Source: Paguma larvata
Lineage: Eukaryota; Chordata; Mammalia; Carnivora; Viverridae
Assembly: GCA_030068075.1 (NCBI GenBank)
Contig: CM057841.1
Span: forward strand, 45,487,030-45,551,029
Direction: 5' to 3'
DNA length: 64,000 bases
Shown: positions 1-13,545 of the stretch, in pieces
Layout of the letters: each line of letters starts with the position of its first letter
Numbering within the stretch: position 1 is the first letter of the stretch
The notes under the pieces: generated by a model
Seen by the model: the letters and a program-made list of their open reading frames with translations, nothing else
Databases searched by the model: none
What the model was told of the DNA's origin: nothing
Made by a program: the position numbers and the translations under genes

Positions 1-80
1 GAACCCATGACCCTGGGACTATGACCTGAGCTGAAATCAAGAGATGGACGCTCAACTGACTTGAGCCACCCAGGCATCCC
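1..80 (-). mobile_element. CanSINE, cut by window edge
   Basis: Reverse-complement tRNA-like head ending GAGCCACCCAGGC; the tail side lies outside the window. Confidence 0.9.
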
Positions 81-579
81 ATAAGCTCTTTAAAGGTAGG
101 AATTTTTGTTTGTTCAATAAGGCCTACTAACTGGGAAGATGTGGGCAGTTACTCCTGCTTTCCTCATTAGCCTTGACTGAAAATTCAGAAGGACAGAAAC
201 AACGAAAAAGCCTCCTAGCCAAAGAAAACAGAGGAGACAGGGCCAGAGGCTGTAGCCCCTTGATCGTATAATATGAGGCTGCAAAAAACTCTGCCTAGCT
301 CATGGTTAAGTACGATATGCCTATAAGGGATCACAGAAACGCTGGGAACGAAAGGTTGTATCTAAACATCACAGATACTCAGGTAAGGGCAGAAATTATA
401 GGAGCAGATGACCTAAACATAGGCTGTTTACAAAGGAGATGAATCAGGATCCTAACACCTCCTATTGCTTCACTGAGCTGCTCCTAAACTAGCTAGCACC
501 AGTTTCTCCCAATAGGCAGAATGAGATTCTGAAACAATTTTCCATCCAGATATGAAGTATAGAAAGGAAGTGAGATTAA

Positions 580-740
580 CATTTTTGAACACCTATTATG
601 TGCTAGGCACTTTATATAAAAAACTTTACACAACCTTGACAATCATTTGACTGAGAAAGAAACCGAGGCTTAATGTTACTTTCCTGACATCATGCAGAAT
701 GCTAGGTCGGTTTGGCTCCAAAGCCAATGCTATTTCTACA
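580..740 (-). repeat. MIR fragment
   Basis: Reverse MIR signature: TATGTGCTAGGCACTTTA, then a GAGAAAGAAACCGAGGC block. Confidence 0.6.
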
Positions 741-2722
741 ATATAACACGATCATCAGCATAGATTCACTTGGGTATATTCTGCTCAACGGTACTTCCTC
801 TTGCCCTGGAAGAGAGGCAACCCTGGCCTGCTCTCATCACCTTATTGGGTCATAATAACCCACTGACTCTCTAGCTCTTGCCTTGATTACAGCTCTCAGG
901 CTGTGCGTCGACTGGTTCGTGACAGCTGTTCAGCTGCTCCTACTGCTGAGGAGATGCCGCAGGGACAGTGTCATGGAAAAGGCGTGCATGAACTGCTGGT
1001 AAGTTAAAAAACATAAAAGAAGCAGAATTGTACCAGGGTCAAGACTTCTAATCCTATCATTCTCGCTAGTGGAAAGGAGAATAGAAACAGTCCACAATCG
1101 TGAGTATTTCACAGATAATCTAAACCTCCACTATTCGTGGTTGTTTCGTAGCAGCAGCTTTGCCTCCCTAATTCTGTTTCGCTCAAGGAAATATTAAAAT
1201 TCATCTTCCTTCTCAGAGAAAATGCAGCAGATTGTGGCAATTCAACTTTCCACCCAGAAACAGAGAGGACAAAAGAAACCTGACTGAGATGAAATATTCT
1301 AGGAAAATAAGTAGCAAAACAGATCAATCTTACAAGAATAAGAAAGAGTTGATTGCTCACAGAAAACGTTTTAACCAAACGTAAAACAAAACGAAACCAA
1401 TTTATACAAAAATAAATTCCAGGTGCAGTACAAACTTAAATGTGAAAAATAAAACCTAAGACACAAGAAGAAAAAAAGAAAGAAAATGTTTTAACCAAAC
1501 TTAAGATTATTATCCTCCAAATAAGAAATCCAAAATAACTATTTCCAACTTTGTTTCTGAAAATCTGCTGAATAGCTTCTCAGGGGAGTCTTCTGGGAGG
1601 CAGGGAGGGAGATGGGTTGCTGTTGACAATATATACGAAAACACAATCTAACAGGGTTAAACATTCCTTTCAGACGCACTTTGTTCCCAAACTGGTTAAT
1701 ATCCAATGATTTACTAACAGTCCCCATCCCCAACTTAAAAATACATTCCTTCCATAAATAATTTTAGATTTCTTCAAATAGATATAATGAATACCTTACT
1801 AAGCAGTATTAAAGGGTTTATATCCGTGTCTCTTTAATCCTTTTTATTTCGCCACATCCTCCCCTCCCCATTCAGCGTATCACCTTGGCAAAAATGAGTT
1901 AGCCTGAATGTTTAAGTACAGGCCTGCATTTGAGACAGTCTTACAAGTTCAAAACTACAACTTTTGGTTCACTGCATTCTCCCCCATTTATTAGCGTTAG
2001 TGAGTAGTCCTCCTAGTTCCGTGGCAATAATACCATTACGGTGCTACAGCCGTACAAGATGCTTAAATAAAAGGTAAAGGAGGCACCAAGATCTTTTAAA
2101 TAGTCATGTATTCATATGTAGTACTTCGTTATTACAGGTGGCAATTTCTAGGTCAGGATGCTGTTTTCCTATGGCTTTCCTGAATATTCTGCTTCCAAAC
2201 CAGACCCTGAAAGTGTGACAGGAAGTAATTATAATCAAACAGAGAGAGATGACTCCACTTGTCTGATACTTCAGTGATATTTGACCAAAGAGGGAACACA
2301 CATAAATGAATAGGTCAGCAGCGTAGAGCAAAGTGTTTGGTAAAAGTTACACAGCAGTCTTCTGCCATTACTCCACAAAGAGAAATAATGAGGCTCTTTA
2401 GGGTAGAAGAACCTTATCAGGACAAAGGGATAGCAAAGAAAAATAGTCAACAGAAAAAAATTTCAAGATGGATCATAGGTCTAAACTTGAAATACTACCA
2501 CAAAACTTCTAGAAGAAAATATAGAATATCTTCATGACCTTGAAGTACAGGATACACAACTCCAACCATGAAGAAAAAATTTCAGCTCAGCTAAATATCC
2601 TTAATGGAAATGAGGAGACAAGCTACAGATTAGAAAAAATATTTGCAACACACTCATCTGACAACAAATTTATATCCAGAATATAGAGAGTTTTATTAGA
2701 ATAAAAAGATAATATATATATT

Positions 2723-2929
2723 TTAACTTTTTTTTTTTTTTTTGACAGACATAGAGACAGAGTATGAGCAGGGGAGGGGCAGAGAGAGAGGGAGATACAG
2801 AATCTGAAGCAGGCTCCAGGCTCCGAGCCATCAGCACAGAGCCCAACTCGGGGCTCAAACTCACAGACCGTGAGATCACGACGTGAGCCGAAGTTGGCTG
2901 CTTAACCAACTGAGCCACCCAGGCGCCCC
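2723..2929 (-). mobile_element. CanSINE with perfect 20-bp target-site duplication
   Basis: Full element in reverse. The 20-bp flanks at 2703-2722 and 2930-2949 are identical, marking a clean insertion into the L1. Confidence 0.95.
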
Positions 2930-3206
2930 AAAAAGATAATATATATATTAAAAAATATATATAAAAAGACTTGAACAGATACTTTTAAAGATATATGAAC
3001 GGTTAACAAACACATGGAAAAGTGCTTTTTCTTTATTCACTGGGGAAATGCCACAACAAACTACCATTTCATACCTATTACAAGGGCTAAAATAGTAAGA
3101 TGAATAATATCTAATGTTAGCAAGGACATGAAGCAACTGGAACTCTCATACATTGTTAGGAGTATAACATGGTACATTTACTCTAGGGGATTGTTCTGCA
3201 GGTTTC

Positions 3207-3420
3207 TTTTAATTTTTTTTTTTTTACGTTTACTTATTTATTTTAAGAGACAGCGAGAGCAGGGGAGGGGCAGAGAGAGAGGGAGAGAAAGAATCCCAAG
3301 CAGGATCTGCACTGTCAATGCAGAGCCCCACACGGGGCTCAATTTCACAAACCATGAGATCATGACCTGAGCTGAAATCAAGAGTCAGATGCTTAAATGA
3401 CTGAGCCACCAAGGCGCCCC
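3207..3420 (-). mobile_element. CanSINE
   Basis: Reverse element from poly(T) to GCCACCAAGGCGCCCC, directly abutting another SINE at 3421. Confidence 0.93.
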
Positions 3421-3505
3421 TGGAGCATATGACTCTTGATCTTGGGGTGATAAGATCAAGCCCCACATTGAGCATAGAGTTTACTAAAAAATAAATAAAT
3501 AATAA
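3421..3505 (+). mobile_element. Short tRNA-derived SINE (older CanSINE type)
   Basis: Forward copy of the short type without a CT-rich body (GACTCTTGATCTTGGGG, AAATAAATAAATAA tail), lacking its first bases. Confidence 0.8.
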
Positions 3506-4198
3506 ATTCTTATATAGATATAAACCATGAATCTCAAAAGCACGACGAGAAGTGCTTGTGCAAGACAGTGCCTACTGTATGGCCCCGTTCCCACATAAAT
3601 TTCGAGAACAAAACTGGTGAAAGAAATCAGAAAGTAGTTACCTGGGTTGAGGATTGGGATAGAAATTTACCGGAAAGGGCAATGAGAGGAGCTCCTGGGG
3701 GTGACAGAAATGTTCAATAGCTTACGCAGTGGTTACATAGGTATGTACAATTGCCACAACTCATTAAACTGAACACCTAAGAACATATTCTTGTATTGAT
3801 TACATCCAATTTTAAAAAATGTTAAGGAGTCAGAATTAATCCAAATGATAGTTAAGTAGTCCAACCCAAAGAAAAATCTGACAGCTTTTTAATTTCATCT
3901 GAATTTTCAAAACTGTGAAATATTTATAATATGCCAAAAAACGTAGTATACAATATAACGAACATTCATATAACTCAACTTCATCAATCTTAAACATTCT
4001 GTCATATTTGTTCAGGTGTATTTCCAAACAAAAAGGCCCATGAGTTTCTCTTCGACTCCATTCATCTTCTCGTGGCCTAGGAGTAATCATACTCTGAATT
4101 TGGTGTATAACAAATTCATCACTTTTCTTGTATTTCAATTCCATAGACCTAAAAAATAAACTGCACTGAAAGAGCATTTTTAGATCACCTGTATTTTA

Positions 4199-4426
4199 TT
4201 TTATTTAAAAAAAAAATTTTTTTTAACGTTTATTTATTTTGAGAGACATAGAGACAGAGTATGAGCAGGGGAAGGGCAGAGAGAGAGGGAGACACAGAAT
4301 CTGAAGCAGGCTCCAGGCTCTGAGCCGTCAGCACAAAGCCCGACGCGGGGCTCGAACTCACAGACCGTGAGATCATGACCTGAGCCGAAGTTGGCCGCCT
4401 AACCGACTGAGCCACCCAGGTGCCCC
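4199..4426 (-). mobile_element. CanSINE with perfect 17-bp target-site duplication
   Basis: Reverse element. AGATCACCTGTATTTTA occurs at 4182-4198 and again at 4427-4443. Confidence 0.95.
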
Positions 4427-6428
4427 AGATCACCTGTATTTTAAATAACTTTTTTATACTTGAGATTTGATCCTCTGTATATTCCGTCTTTCTTTCATTT
4501 AGCAAACAAATATAACAACAGTGATATGATTGCTGTTTTGCTAGGTGCCAGGGATGCAGTCTACAGGAGAACACCTGGTGTGAAAATTAGTACATGTCAG
4601 TGTACTAATGCTAATAGAGAATACATAAAACTTTTGCAAAAGATGTTGATTCCTTACCTTGTCAAAATATTCCAAACATCTAACTCATTATGAGTAAATT
4701 TGCTTGACAACAATGGCTAACACAAATAAGATTTATTGCAAATAATCTCCCCCTTTCTCTTGAGTTTTCACACTAAACAGTGCAAAGGGATAGGGATTAT
4801 TTGGCATCTAAGTCCTAGAGTTTGGTCTTTCTTTGCCAATCTTCATTAAGAGAGTCTTGCCCTCATTCACTAAAGAACAATGAAGAAATCTCAAGTTACA
4901 CAATAATCAATGGCAAAACTAACTGCAATCTAGATCACTCAATATTCCTTCTTCCTAAGTGATTCTTTTCTGCTTGAAGAAGACAGCTTTATAAACACTG
5001 CCTGTGTTGGTCTAAAGGAGATTAGTTACAATGAAAGATGGAAGAGCAAAGAGCAAAGGCTGAGTTATCTGCAGATCTAAAACATAAAATCTCTTGTCTG
5101 GCACTTGTGTTTATCTCTATCACAACAATAAAGTTCACAATAAGGTATTACGATCCTGAGGTTCCAACTCAATGATCAAAAAGAGATTAAATGGCATTTA
5201 GGGTATTTTTAGTGTTAAAAATAATGTGATTATATTTTAATTTTCTGACAATCCATGTATTTGTATACAATCAGTTTCACTACAACTCTTCATTATCTCA
5301 TATTTAGAGTGATAAAATATGAGAACTAGAAGACATTCTATTTTTAAGAAATAAGATATGCTTGTAATGCTGAAATTATTTTTTCTAAGGTCACATAGAG
5401 GATCGAAGGGCCTTCGAAAATGCTTTGCTTTGTTCTTCTCCCAAGTATCTTGTCCTCTTGTGCTTAGGTTTGGAACCAAGTATTTTTGGTGCCCGAAGAC
5501 TCAGGTAGTTTCTGTAACTACCACATCCCAAGGACTGGAGATGTCTTAAGGATCCCAAAGACCTCTTGTGAGACCCAAGCACAAAAAAAATAGAAGGAAA
5601 TAATAAGAAGGAAAAAAAAAAAGATGAGAGTGGGAGGAAACTGGTTGGTTTGAGAGTAACAAGGGTGGACCAGATCTTTCTCACAACCATGCTCTCCCTA
5701 GAGAGAAGCAGAGGAGAAAACACTTTTCTTGTCAAAATATACATATGAAAATATATATACAAATACATATGAATATATTTATAAATCTGCCAGACATGGC
5801 TGTTAAAAAAAAACAGCTTAGCAGCATTTATAATTATTTTATTTCTTTATTTTCCAATATCAATGCCATAGACTAATCTTGTGACTCCTGTTTTTCTGTA
5901 TCCGGAAATGAAACTAGTAAGTACAAAAGTCAACTCTATCACACTATAGGTAGACAAAGCAGATCAATATTAAAACATCTGTGCTGAGCAGTGGCTTTCA
6001 GAAATTCACTTTAGTCTTTGGTGGAATTTATACTTGCCCAGAGCGAGCTTAATTTTACTTTATGTTCACTAAAAAACAAATGCAGTTTTATTCTACAATG
6101 TAATTAATAATCTTTGAAGAGGCTGATGTCGAATATTTATCCTTAGCAGGACTCTAAAATGTAGTATAGATTACTAGTGTTTTTTTGAAATGTAGATAGC
6201 CCTTATTGAAATAAAAACAGCTAACAATCTAAATACTTTTACTAGACAACAATTACAGAAGAATAAGGAGGTAAATCCAAAATACTTAGTGTTCAGTGAA
6301 ACAGACTTGTGTTTCATTTGGGCAAACATTTATTTGTAAAAGTAGATACGGTTTGGAGATGATTTGCAAAAGTAAAATAACATAGTAATATACTGAAAAT
6401 GGAAGAGCTACCAAAAAAGTTTGGCTAC

Positions 6429-6548
6429 GGGGTGCCTGGATGGCTCATTCGATTGAGCATCTGATTTTGGCTCAGGTCATGATCTCATGGTTCATGAACT
6501 CGAGCCCCACATCTCTCTCAAAAAATAAATAAATAAACTCAAAAAAAA
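6429..6548 (+). mobile_element. CanSINE, internally deleted
   Basis: Forward tRNA-like head joined almost directly to the CTCTCTCAAAAAATAAATAAATAA tail; the CT-rich body is missing. Confidence 0.88.
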
Positions 6549-6640
6549 TTAAAAGAGCTTAGCAGAGTGAACTCTCAAGAACATCATTATTAAATAATAA
6601 TTGTTTTAATTTTTTTTAGAATTTAATTATAAAATATTTT

Positions 6641-6750
6641 GGGGCACCTGGCTGGCTCAGTCAGTACAGCATGTGACTCTTGATCTCAAGGGTCATAAAT
6701 TCGAGCCCTAAGTTAGGCATACAGACTACTTCAAAAAAAATTTTTTTTAA
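6641..6750 (+). mobile_element. Short tRNA-derived SINE (older CanSINE type)
   Basis: Forward GGGGCACCTGGCTGGCTCAG head with GACTCTTGATCTCAAGGG and a short A-rich tail. Confidence 0.88.
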
Positions 6751-7879
6751 CTCTATAGCTTCAAAATCTGCATTATAAAAGTGGAGGCAAGTCTGCTGAG
6801 AAACCACCCCATTCCACATTTCAGTTTGGTGAGGATGCCAGTCTCGAGAGAACAGGGTCGGGTACATGTCCCTGGCCTAGATCCCAGTCTCCATCACCTG
6901 AGAAATAGTGCCAGTTTGAAGAGGCAGGCAAAGCAGAGCTAATCAGTGTCCTTCCCAGAGACTGAAATGCGGGTGCCAGAAGAAAAATGTTTCTTTTTTA
7001 ACAGAGGTTATTAAGTTAGGGCAAAATATTCCTAGACTGCCAAGGCCATTTCAGCTGACTAGGCAGAATTAGACTCTCCACAGCAGGAGATGTTGCAGCC
7101 AAATAGTTTGAGCCTTTGGATCCCTCTGGACCTAAACCTAGATCCGCCCCTGGTCTTAAGAACTATGTGAGGCAATACATTCCACTTCTGCTCAGTTTGG
7201 TGTGGGTTTCTGCAACCAAAATACTTCTTACTACAAAGTGTACACATCTGTTTCGATGGACAAAGATTTTTCTCTGTCCCAAACTATCTCTAACTTGAAG
7301 GTCTGCCCGTGAGCTCTATCTATGCTTTTTTTTTTTGGTGTCCCAGTTATAAAATAGTCATAATGCATACTTGTGAAGTTGCTTGAAATTCATACAAAAG
7401 TAATGTTCAAAAGTAGTGCTCAAAAACTCAAATGAATGCTGGGAATAATTTATTATTCACTTTGGAGTGTCAAGAGTTTTTGAAAAGTTCCAACTAGCTC
7501 ACCTGTACCTAAGTTTATTCTTCTTGCATTCCTTTTATCTCTCTCTATAAAGCTTCTAAATCTCTTAATTAATAGAATAATTTCTCACTTAATCTTTAAG
7601 GCCATCTTCTGATGTTTTTAGAACATCGTATTGGATGACTGTTGCTTATGTCTGCCTAGCATCCATTCTCCCTTCTTCTGGTAACACTATCTTGACTGTC
7701 CTTGGAGAAACCCCCACTTTCAGCCCACACAGAACCAGGGGAATTGCCCTATTCCCTGGCTCCCAGGGAGTACGTGATCTGGGCCTGGCCAATCAGAACA
7801 TCCCATGCTCCTTGCCACATGATTGGAACATGGATGAATGAGGTCCAGTACATCTGGCATTCTGCCAGACTGGGGAACA

Positions 7880-8600
7880 GATATTAAAAAAAACATCAGT
7901 TTTCTTCAAATTAATTTATGGATTTAATATAATTTTAATCAAAGTCCCCAAAGGATTTTTTAACAATAAAATCACTCCAAACTTTATCTGGAGAACCAAG
8001 TACACTCTCATACTTATACCACCCTGCAATTGTTTACTGTTATTTTTCAAAATATTCTTGACTTGTATAGCCCATTTGAATGATTAGATATTAAATGTTA
8101 AAGGCATAGTACACAGTTTAGTATGTTATGAAACACTCCAACAGAATAGAATAGAAAATCCAGCATCGGATTGCAGAATACAACAGATTAATTATATAAA
8201 AAAGGTACATTTCAAATCAACGAGGAAGGACAGGTCATGCCTATGGTGACAGATACACAGCAGGTGTCCCGTACCTCGCCCGTGCGGCACACTCACTGCA
8301 GACATCACTAACGAAGCAGGGCACGCTCTCCTGCTGGACCCCGATATGGCTTCAGAATCTTTCCCTACATGGCACTCCAGGCAGCCCCATCAATCTAGTT
8401 GACAACTCATGCAAGAGCATTATTTGAAAAATAATGCTAAGATAATCAGTTAAGTGTTTGGAAAAATAAAGTTAAACCTCTACCGCAGACCATATGCGAA
8501 AATGAATTCTACAGAGATAAAGGAGTTAAATGTAAAAAATGAGGCCATAAAAAGATGAGAACAAAGCTTTTGCAAAAGGTATTCTCCGAGAGAAGCAGAA
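7880..8600 (+). mobile_element. Old L1 ORF2-derived fragment
   Basis: L1-like stretches TTCAAATTAATTTATGGATT at about 7906 and AACAGAATAGAATAGAAAAT at about 8139. Degenerate, with an unexplained middle part at about 8230-8440. Confidence 0.5.
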
Positions 8601-8888
8601 GCTCCATGATGAGATGTGAGAGGAAGTGAGGGAGCAGCGGTCCTCAGCACTGCCGTGGTTCCTGACGTCACTGACGTAGGGCTGCTTAGTTTTTTCTGGA
8701 GTCCTAAGACTTGTCTGTATCTTACAATACCACCACCACTTTACTTGAACTAGCTTAAACAGTCTTTTGCGCTTTAAAACCAAAAGCACATTAAATAAGG
8801 CATATACGCTTTCTTTAAAAACATTTTTTTTGTCGATCAACTCATTTTACTACTACTAAAGAAGTTTGTTTTGTTTAAATCAGAGAGA

Positions 8889-9090
8889 GGGCGCCTAGGT
8901 GGCTCAGTTGGTGGAGCATCTGACTTCAGCTCAGGTCGTGATCTCGTGGTCCGTTAAGTTTGAGCCCCGTGTTGGGCTCTGTGCGGACAGCTCAGAGCCT
9001 GAACCTGCTTCACATTCTTTGTCTCCCTCTCTCTCTGCCCCTCTCCCACTTGTGCTCTGTCTCTCAAAAATAAACATTTAAAAAAAATTT
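8889..9090 (+). mobile_element. CanSINE (left arm of an inverted pair)
   Basis: Forward element GGCGCCTAGGTGGCTCAG to AAATAAACATTTAAAAAAAA, meeting a reverse copy tail to tail. Confidence 0.93.
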
Positions 9091-9128
9091 AAATGAGAGA
9101 GAGAGAGAGTATGCATGAACAGGGGAGG

Positions 9129-9162
<34 letters not shown>

Positions 9163-9289
9163 CCCAAGCATGGTCCACACTATCAGTGCAGAGTCCCCAT
9201 GCGGGGCTGGATCTCATGAACCGTGAAATCATGACCTGAGCCTAAATCAAGAGTCAGATGCTTAACTGACTGAGCCATCAAGGTGCCCT
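9091..9289 (-). mobile_element. CanSINE (right arm of an inverted pair)
   Basis: Reverse element with an expanded (GA)n run around 9139-9160, ending GAGCCATCAAGGTGCCC. Confidence 0.93.
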
Positions 9290-10289
9290 GGTCTATGATT
9301 CTGAATCTCTTTCAAAATCAAAGCTTCCCATTCCAAGTGTGAAGTGTAACATTTTAAATACACAACAGATTATTCTTAACCATAGTTATATGTCAAAGCA
9401 TTCTAGCAACATCGTGGGAGCCAGATCACAGAAACAAACCAGGTTGCGCGTTTTGTAACTCTTCTACTTTTCCAAAAAGCAAATCTACTGACACCAAAAC
9501 CACTGGCACTGTGTTCCTATACAAAATAATTTATGAGCTTTGTTTTTAAACTGAAATTAAACACAAACTGGATGAAGAAATCAGTGTCGTTTCCTTAGAG
9601 TGGCACTCACATACAGTAACTAAATCAACTGTATTTCTCCAGACACAAAACACTAAGTGCATACAATCATTTCTCCGAAGCTAAAAGCTCTTTTCTCTGA
9701 TCTGGGGGGACAAAACCCTTTAAAGGAAGAATATGCTCTCATGCTGTGTGACCAGATGTAAAGTACTGTTTATAAAGCTATAATTTTTCTTCTCAGTGCC
9801 CAGAGCCAGCAGTTATATCACCTAAGTGCTTTGTAACTAAGCTGAACGGTATAAGCTTAACACCCTCCCAATGTATTCCGTTTTTCCCACTGACAACAAC
9901 CATTCTCCTATTATCCCTGGATAGAAATCTCAGGGCTAGGTCGTTATATCCAATCTGCACCCACGGCCCATCGCTTCTTCCTTTAAAACGGTGCCTCTCA
10001 ATTTTCCACCCAATGTCTCTGAGCGATCAAACGCCTGTGCTAGCAACAGAGGCGCGCTGCCGGAGTCTCTACACACGTCAAATCTCTGGAGGCAGAAGTA
10101 GTCGGAAGGAGGCTTTCTGGGTAGAAAAAGGTCCCCAGCGGGTTCTGCTGACCCCTGGCAAAAACAATCTACTTTAATACGTTCCTTGAATTGCATCTTC
10201 GTCTCTATTTCCTGCTGCTACCACTACCCCGTTCAATGATCGTCATCTCTGCTTTGGCGGGCTGTTTACTGCAACAGCTGTAGTTTTTC

Positions 10290-11690
10290 CTACCTTTGGC
10301 CTTTCCTCTTTGCATTGGATCCAGATCATCCACTGCTGCCAGCCCCAAATTCTGTTCCCGTCAGGTCACTTCCTGGCTCCAACAGGCATTGCATCAGCTC
10401 CCCACCCCTTCTATCTCTTCGACCTCTTCCCTTGTCTGTTGGCCTTTTTTCCTTGCTCTCCAAATACATCCCAATTCTTTCCCATGTAAAACAAAATAAA
10501 GAACCACCAACTACCAAACTAAAACGTTCTTTGGGCACTTCATTCAACTCTTTGCTTCTATGATCTTTCTGAGAACTTTTAAAAAGCACAGTCTCTTCGC
10601 TGCCTTTTGCTCCTGTCGTTCTGCTGAAATTGCTCTTAGGAGAACTCTCATGACCCGGTTCTCTCATTTCCAAATCCAACGGACTTCTTGTTTGTTCTTC
10701 ACTTTTCTTGGCTTCTGCAGCATCTGAAGATGCTGATCACATCCTCTCTTTCAGAATTCTCGCCTCACTGACTTCCACTGCACCATTTCCTCCTGGCTCT
10801 CTCCCTACCTCCCGGACCATTTCTTTCCAGATTCTTCTTCTTCCACTCCTCGCTTCAAATGTAGGGGTTCTGCAGGGTTCCTTCCCGGCTCTACCTCCCT
10901 TTTTAATTTGCACTCTGTCTTGATGATTATATCTCCACTCATGGCATCAATCAGCACCTTACCCGAACATCTCATAAATCCCCATTAGTTCTCACATTTG
11001 TCCTGACTACAGACCATATTCCAGACAAGCTACTGGGCTTTCGCACCAGGATGTCGCACGGGTAACTCAAATTCAACACGTCCAAAACCAAACTTATCTT
11101 GGCCCAAAACAGAGTTCCTCCCCTCTTCATTTTGTTATCTGGTTTCCTAAGCCAGAAATCTAGGAGTTTCCTCCACTTTTCTCTTTCCCTCAGTCCCCAA
11201 ACCTATCATTTAGACCTGCTGTTTCTATCTCAATATTTTTCCGTCTCACTGCCCGTTCGGTGTCACTAGAGCCTCCTAACTGCTTTGCCTTCCCTCATGC
11301 CCTGAGCTCCTACACCCCATCTGCCACTCTGGCCTTCGCAAGACATCCCTCCCTCGGCTATTTTGTACTTTTTCAATGTTATTTATTTTGAGAGAGAGAA
11401 AGAGAGAACATGAGTGGAGGAGGGAGAGGGGGAGGGAGAGGGGGAGAGAGAGAGTGAGAGAGAGTGAGAGAGAGAATCCCAAGCGGGCTCCACACTGTCA
11501 GCACAGAGCTTGATGTGGCTCAAACACTTGAACCATGAGATCGTGACCTGAGCTAAAATCAAGGGTCAGATGCTTAAATGACTGAGTCACCAAGGTGCCC
11601 CATCACTCCCTCATTTAAAGCCCTTTAAATTAACATGGGTGGCTCCCCAGGCCCAAACCTTCTGACAGCACACACCATTAGGAAAAATGT
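10290..11690 (+). mobile_element. Ancient L2 LINE fragment
   Basis: L2 ORF2-like sequence in forward orientation (for example TCCAAAACCAAACTTATCTT, then a GCCAGAAATCTAGGAG block and TCTGCCACTCTGGCC), interrupted by a CanSINE at 11367-11601. Confidence 0.65.
11367..11601 (-). mobile_element. CanSINE with expanded purine body
   Basis: Reverse element; the GA/GGGA-rich body (11391-11474) is longer than in its neighbours. Confidence 0.92.
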
Positions 11691-12379
11691 GAGTCTACAC
11701 TCTCAATCTGTGAATACTCTGTAATACGTGTATATTATTAAACATCCATAAAATACAGAAATCAACAAAGAATGAAATGAAGATGAAATAAAAACACTAA
11801 CATATTTCTGATGATATCATAGTATCATTGTCACTATATTACTCAACTAGAATATACTCTTAGGGTGAAGTTCATTAACAATGATAATGTATTAACCCAT
11901 ATTTCGAATAAGCCTTCTTGGCAATTTCATCTTTTAGTCTGACGTCTTGACACTATGGTTATCTTGAAATGTGACAAAGAGCTCCTATTAGGAAAAATGT
12001 TAGCTTTGCCTTTTTGTTATTATTTGTAGTGTTATAATTACCTTCAATCCATGGCTTCTTTGTACAAATCTTTAAGACACTTGTTTATTTTATGAAGACT
12101 AACTTAGTTAAAAGCACATAAGAGCTATCCATTCAGTCAGGCTCAAGTAAACTGCAGTAAGTAGCAGTATGATAATAGCAGACATACTGGTAAGGTCACC
12201 ACTATCAATTCCTTTGCTTTGTGAAGCTTCCACTCTTTCCCTGAGGTATCACCTTGCGTACCAAATGTGGAATGGCCCCGTCTTGTATGAGGAAGGGAAC
12301 CAGTGTCACCAATACGTTAAATATTAATAAAGCTCAAGTGCTTTTTTCAGGTTGAAAAGTAAACACAAACCCCACTGAG

Positions 12380-13140
12380 AGACCACTGCTTGCACTGCCT
12401 ACAAGGCCCTTGGCGGTCTCTGGCCTCAGCCCATCTTTCCAGGTACACATTTCCGGTACCTTACCTACCATGCCTTCCTGCTCTGAACACAGCAGCTACG
12501 TACCACTTTCCAACCTTTGACACGCTGGCTCCTTTGCACTTCTTTCTCTCTTCTAGAGCACCAAATTCCCACCTCTCTTAAAGCACTTCTCACAACCTAT
12601 TATAACTGTTTCCTTCCTAGCCTAAAGGGGGGGGATTACTCCCAATTTTTAATTCCAGGCATCTACCACAACACCTTGTTTGCAGTCGGTACTTAATAAA
12701 TGTTGACTGATAGAATGAAAAAGGTCCAAATTCCCCTGACTTGCTTTCAAGGCCTTGCATAGTCTGGCTCCAATTTATCTACACAGCTTTATTTTCTTTC
12801 GAGTTCAATCCTATTCTCCTCACTTCCTATCATATGCCACGCTCATTTCGGCTTTTGCTCAGGTTATCCCCTCAGTTTGGAAGAACTTCCATCTACAGAC
12901 AAGCAACCTGTCCTTCAAGCCTCAGATCAAATTATCCTTTTCCCATGAAGTCACAGTCTCCTCTTCCACCCGCAACGGATCATTCCCTTCAGGAAACTCT
13001 CGAAGAGGGAGTACTACACTTTTGATCGATTACCCTCTATGTGGCAGTTTCCTCTTTCCAATTTCAGTCTAAGCTCTTAGACACCAGGGACTACGTTCAA
13101 CTCACTCTGCACGCTGACCTCACACGGCACACTGCAACAT
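12380..13140 (+). mobile_element. Ancient L2 3' fragments with a MIR-like tail between
   Basis: Two L2-like blocks (12380-12620 and 12725-13140) containing AAGGCCTTGCATAGTCTGGC and TCAGATCAAATTATC, with a MIR-like TACTTAATAAATGTTGACTG at about 12691. Confidence 0.55.
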
Positions 13141-13184
13141 GATAACGCTCAGGAGATCTAAGAGACCTGAATGGCTGGCTGTAG

Positions 13185-13544
13185 GCAGCACGGGACAAGG
13201 CAGAAAGCAATGACCTGGGTTTTAGTCCAAGTTCCACCACTAATTAGCTAGTTGACTCCAAACATGTCATTTAACCCCTCTGGTCACTCATTGCTCGATT
13301 GGAAGAGAAGACTTTACAACTTTTAAAATTCCAGGTAAGATTTTTCCTTTTGCCCAAAGAACATTAAAATTTTTCCTCTAAAAATCAAGAGAAATTCTGA
13401 GACCTTTAGTAACTCACTTAACTTTAATGAACTTTAGTGTAATCGTTTGTAAAACAAAATAAACAGCCTATCACCTCCAAGGACTATGTAAAGGTCAAAT
13501 GAGAAAATACAGATAAAAGTGCATAGATAATTTAAAAGTGTTAA
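13185..13544 (+). repeat. MIR fragments
   Basis: Forward MIR features: ACCTGGGTTTTAGTCCAAG, CACTAATTAGCTAG, then a degenerate 3' half. Confidence 0.55.
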
Positions 13545-13545
13545 T

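Larger units (their letters stand above)
2430..3800 (+). mobile_element. Old L1 3' end, interrupted by CanSINEs
   Basis: L1 ORF2 C-terminal and 3' UTR-like sequence in three pieces (about 2450-2720, 2950-3206, 3510-3800), split by a CanSINE with perfect 20-bp duplications and by a double CanSINE. The open frame is decayed. Confidence 0.75.

Noticed and set aside
9100..9165. CRISPR-like or satellite array
   Set aside because: It is a (GA)n expansion in the CanSINE body, without spacers.
10326..10679. Possible gene in the 10-11 kb region (several frames of 80-117 codons)
   Set aside because: The DNA resembles forward L2 ORF2 and has no consistent frame or exon structure.
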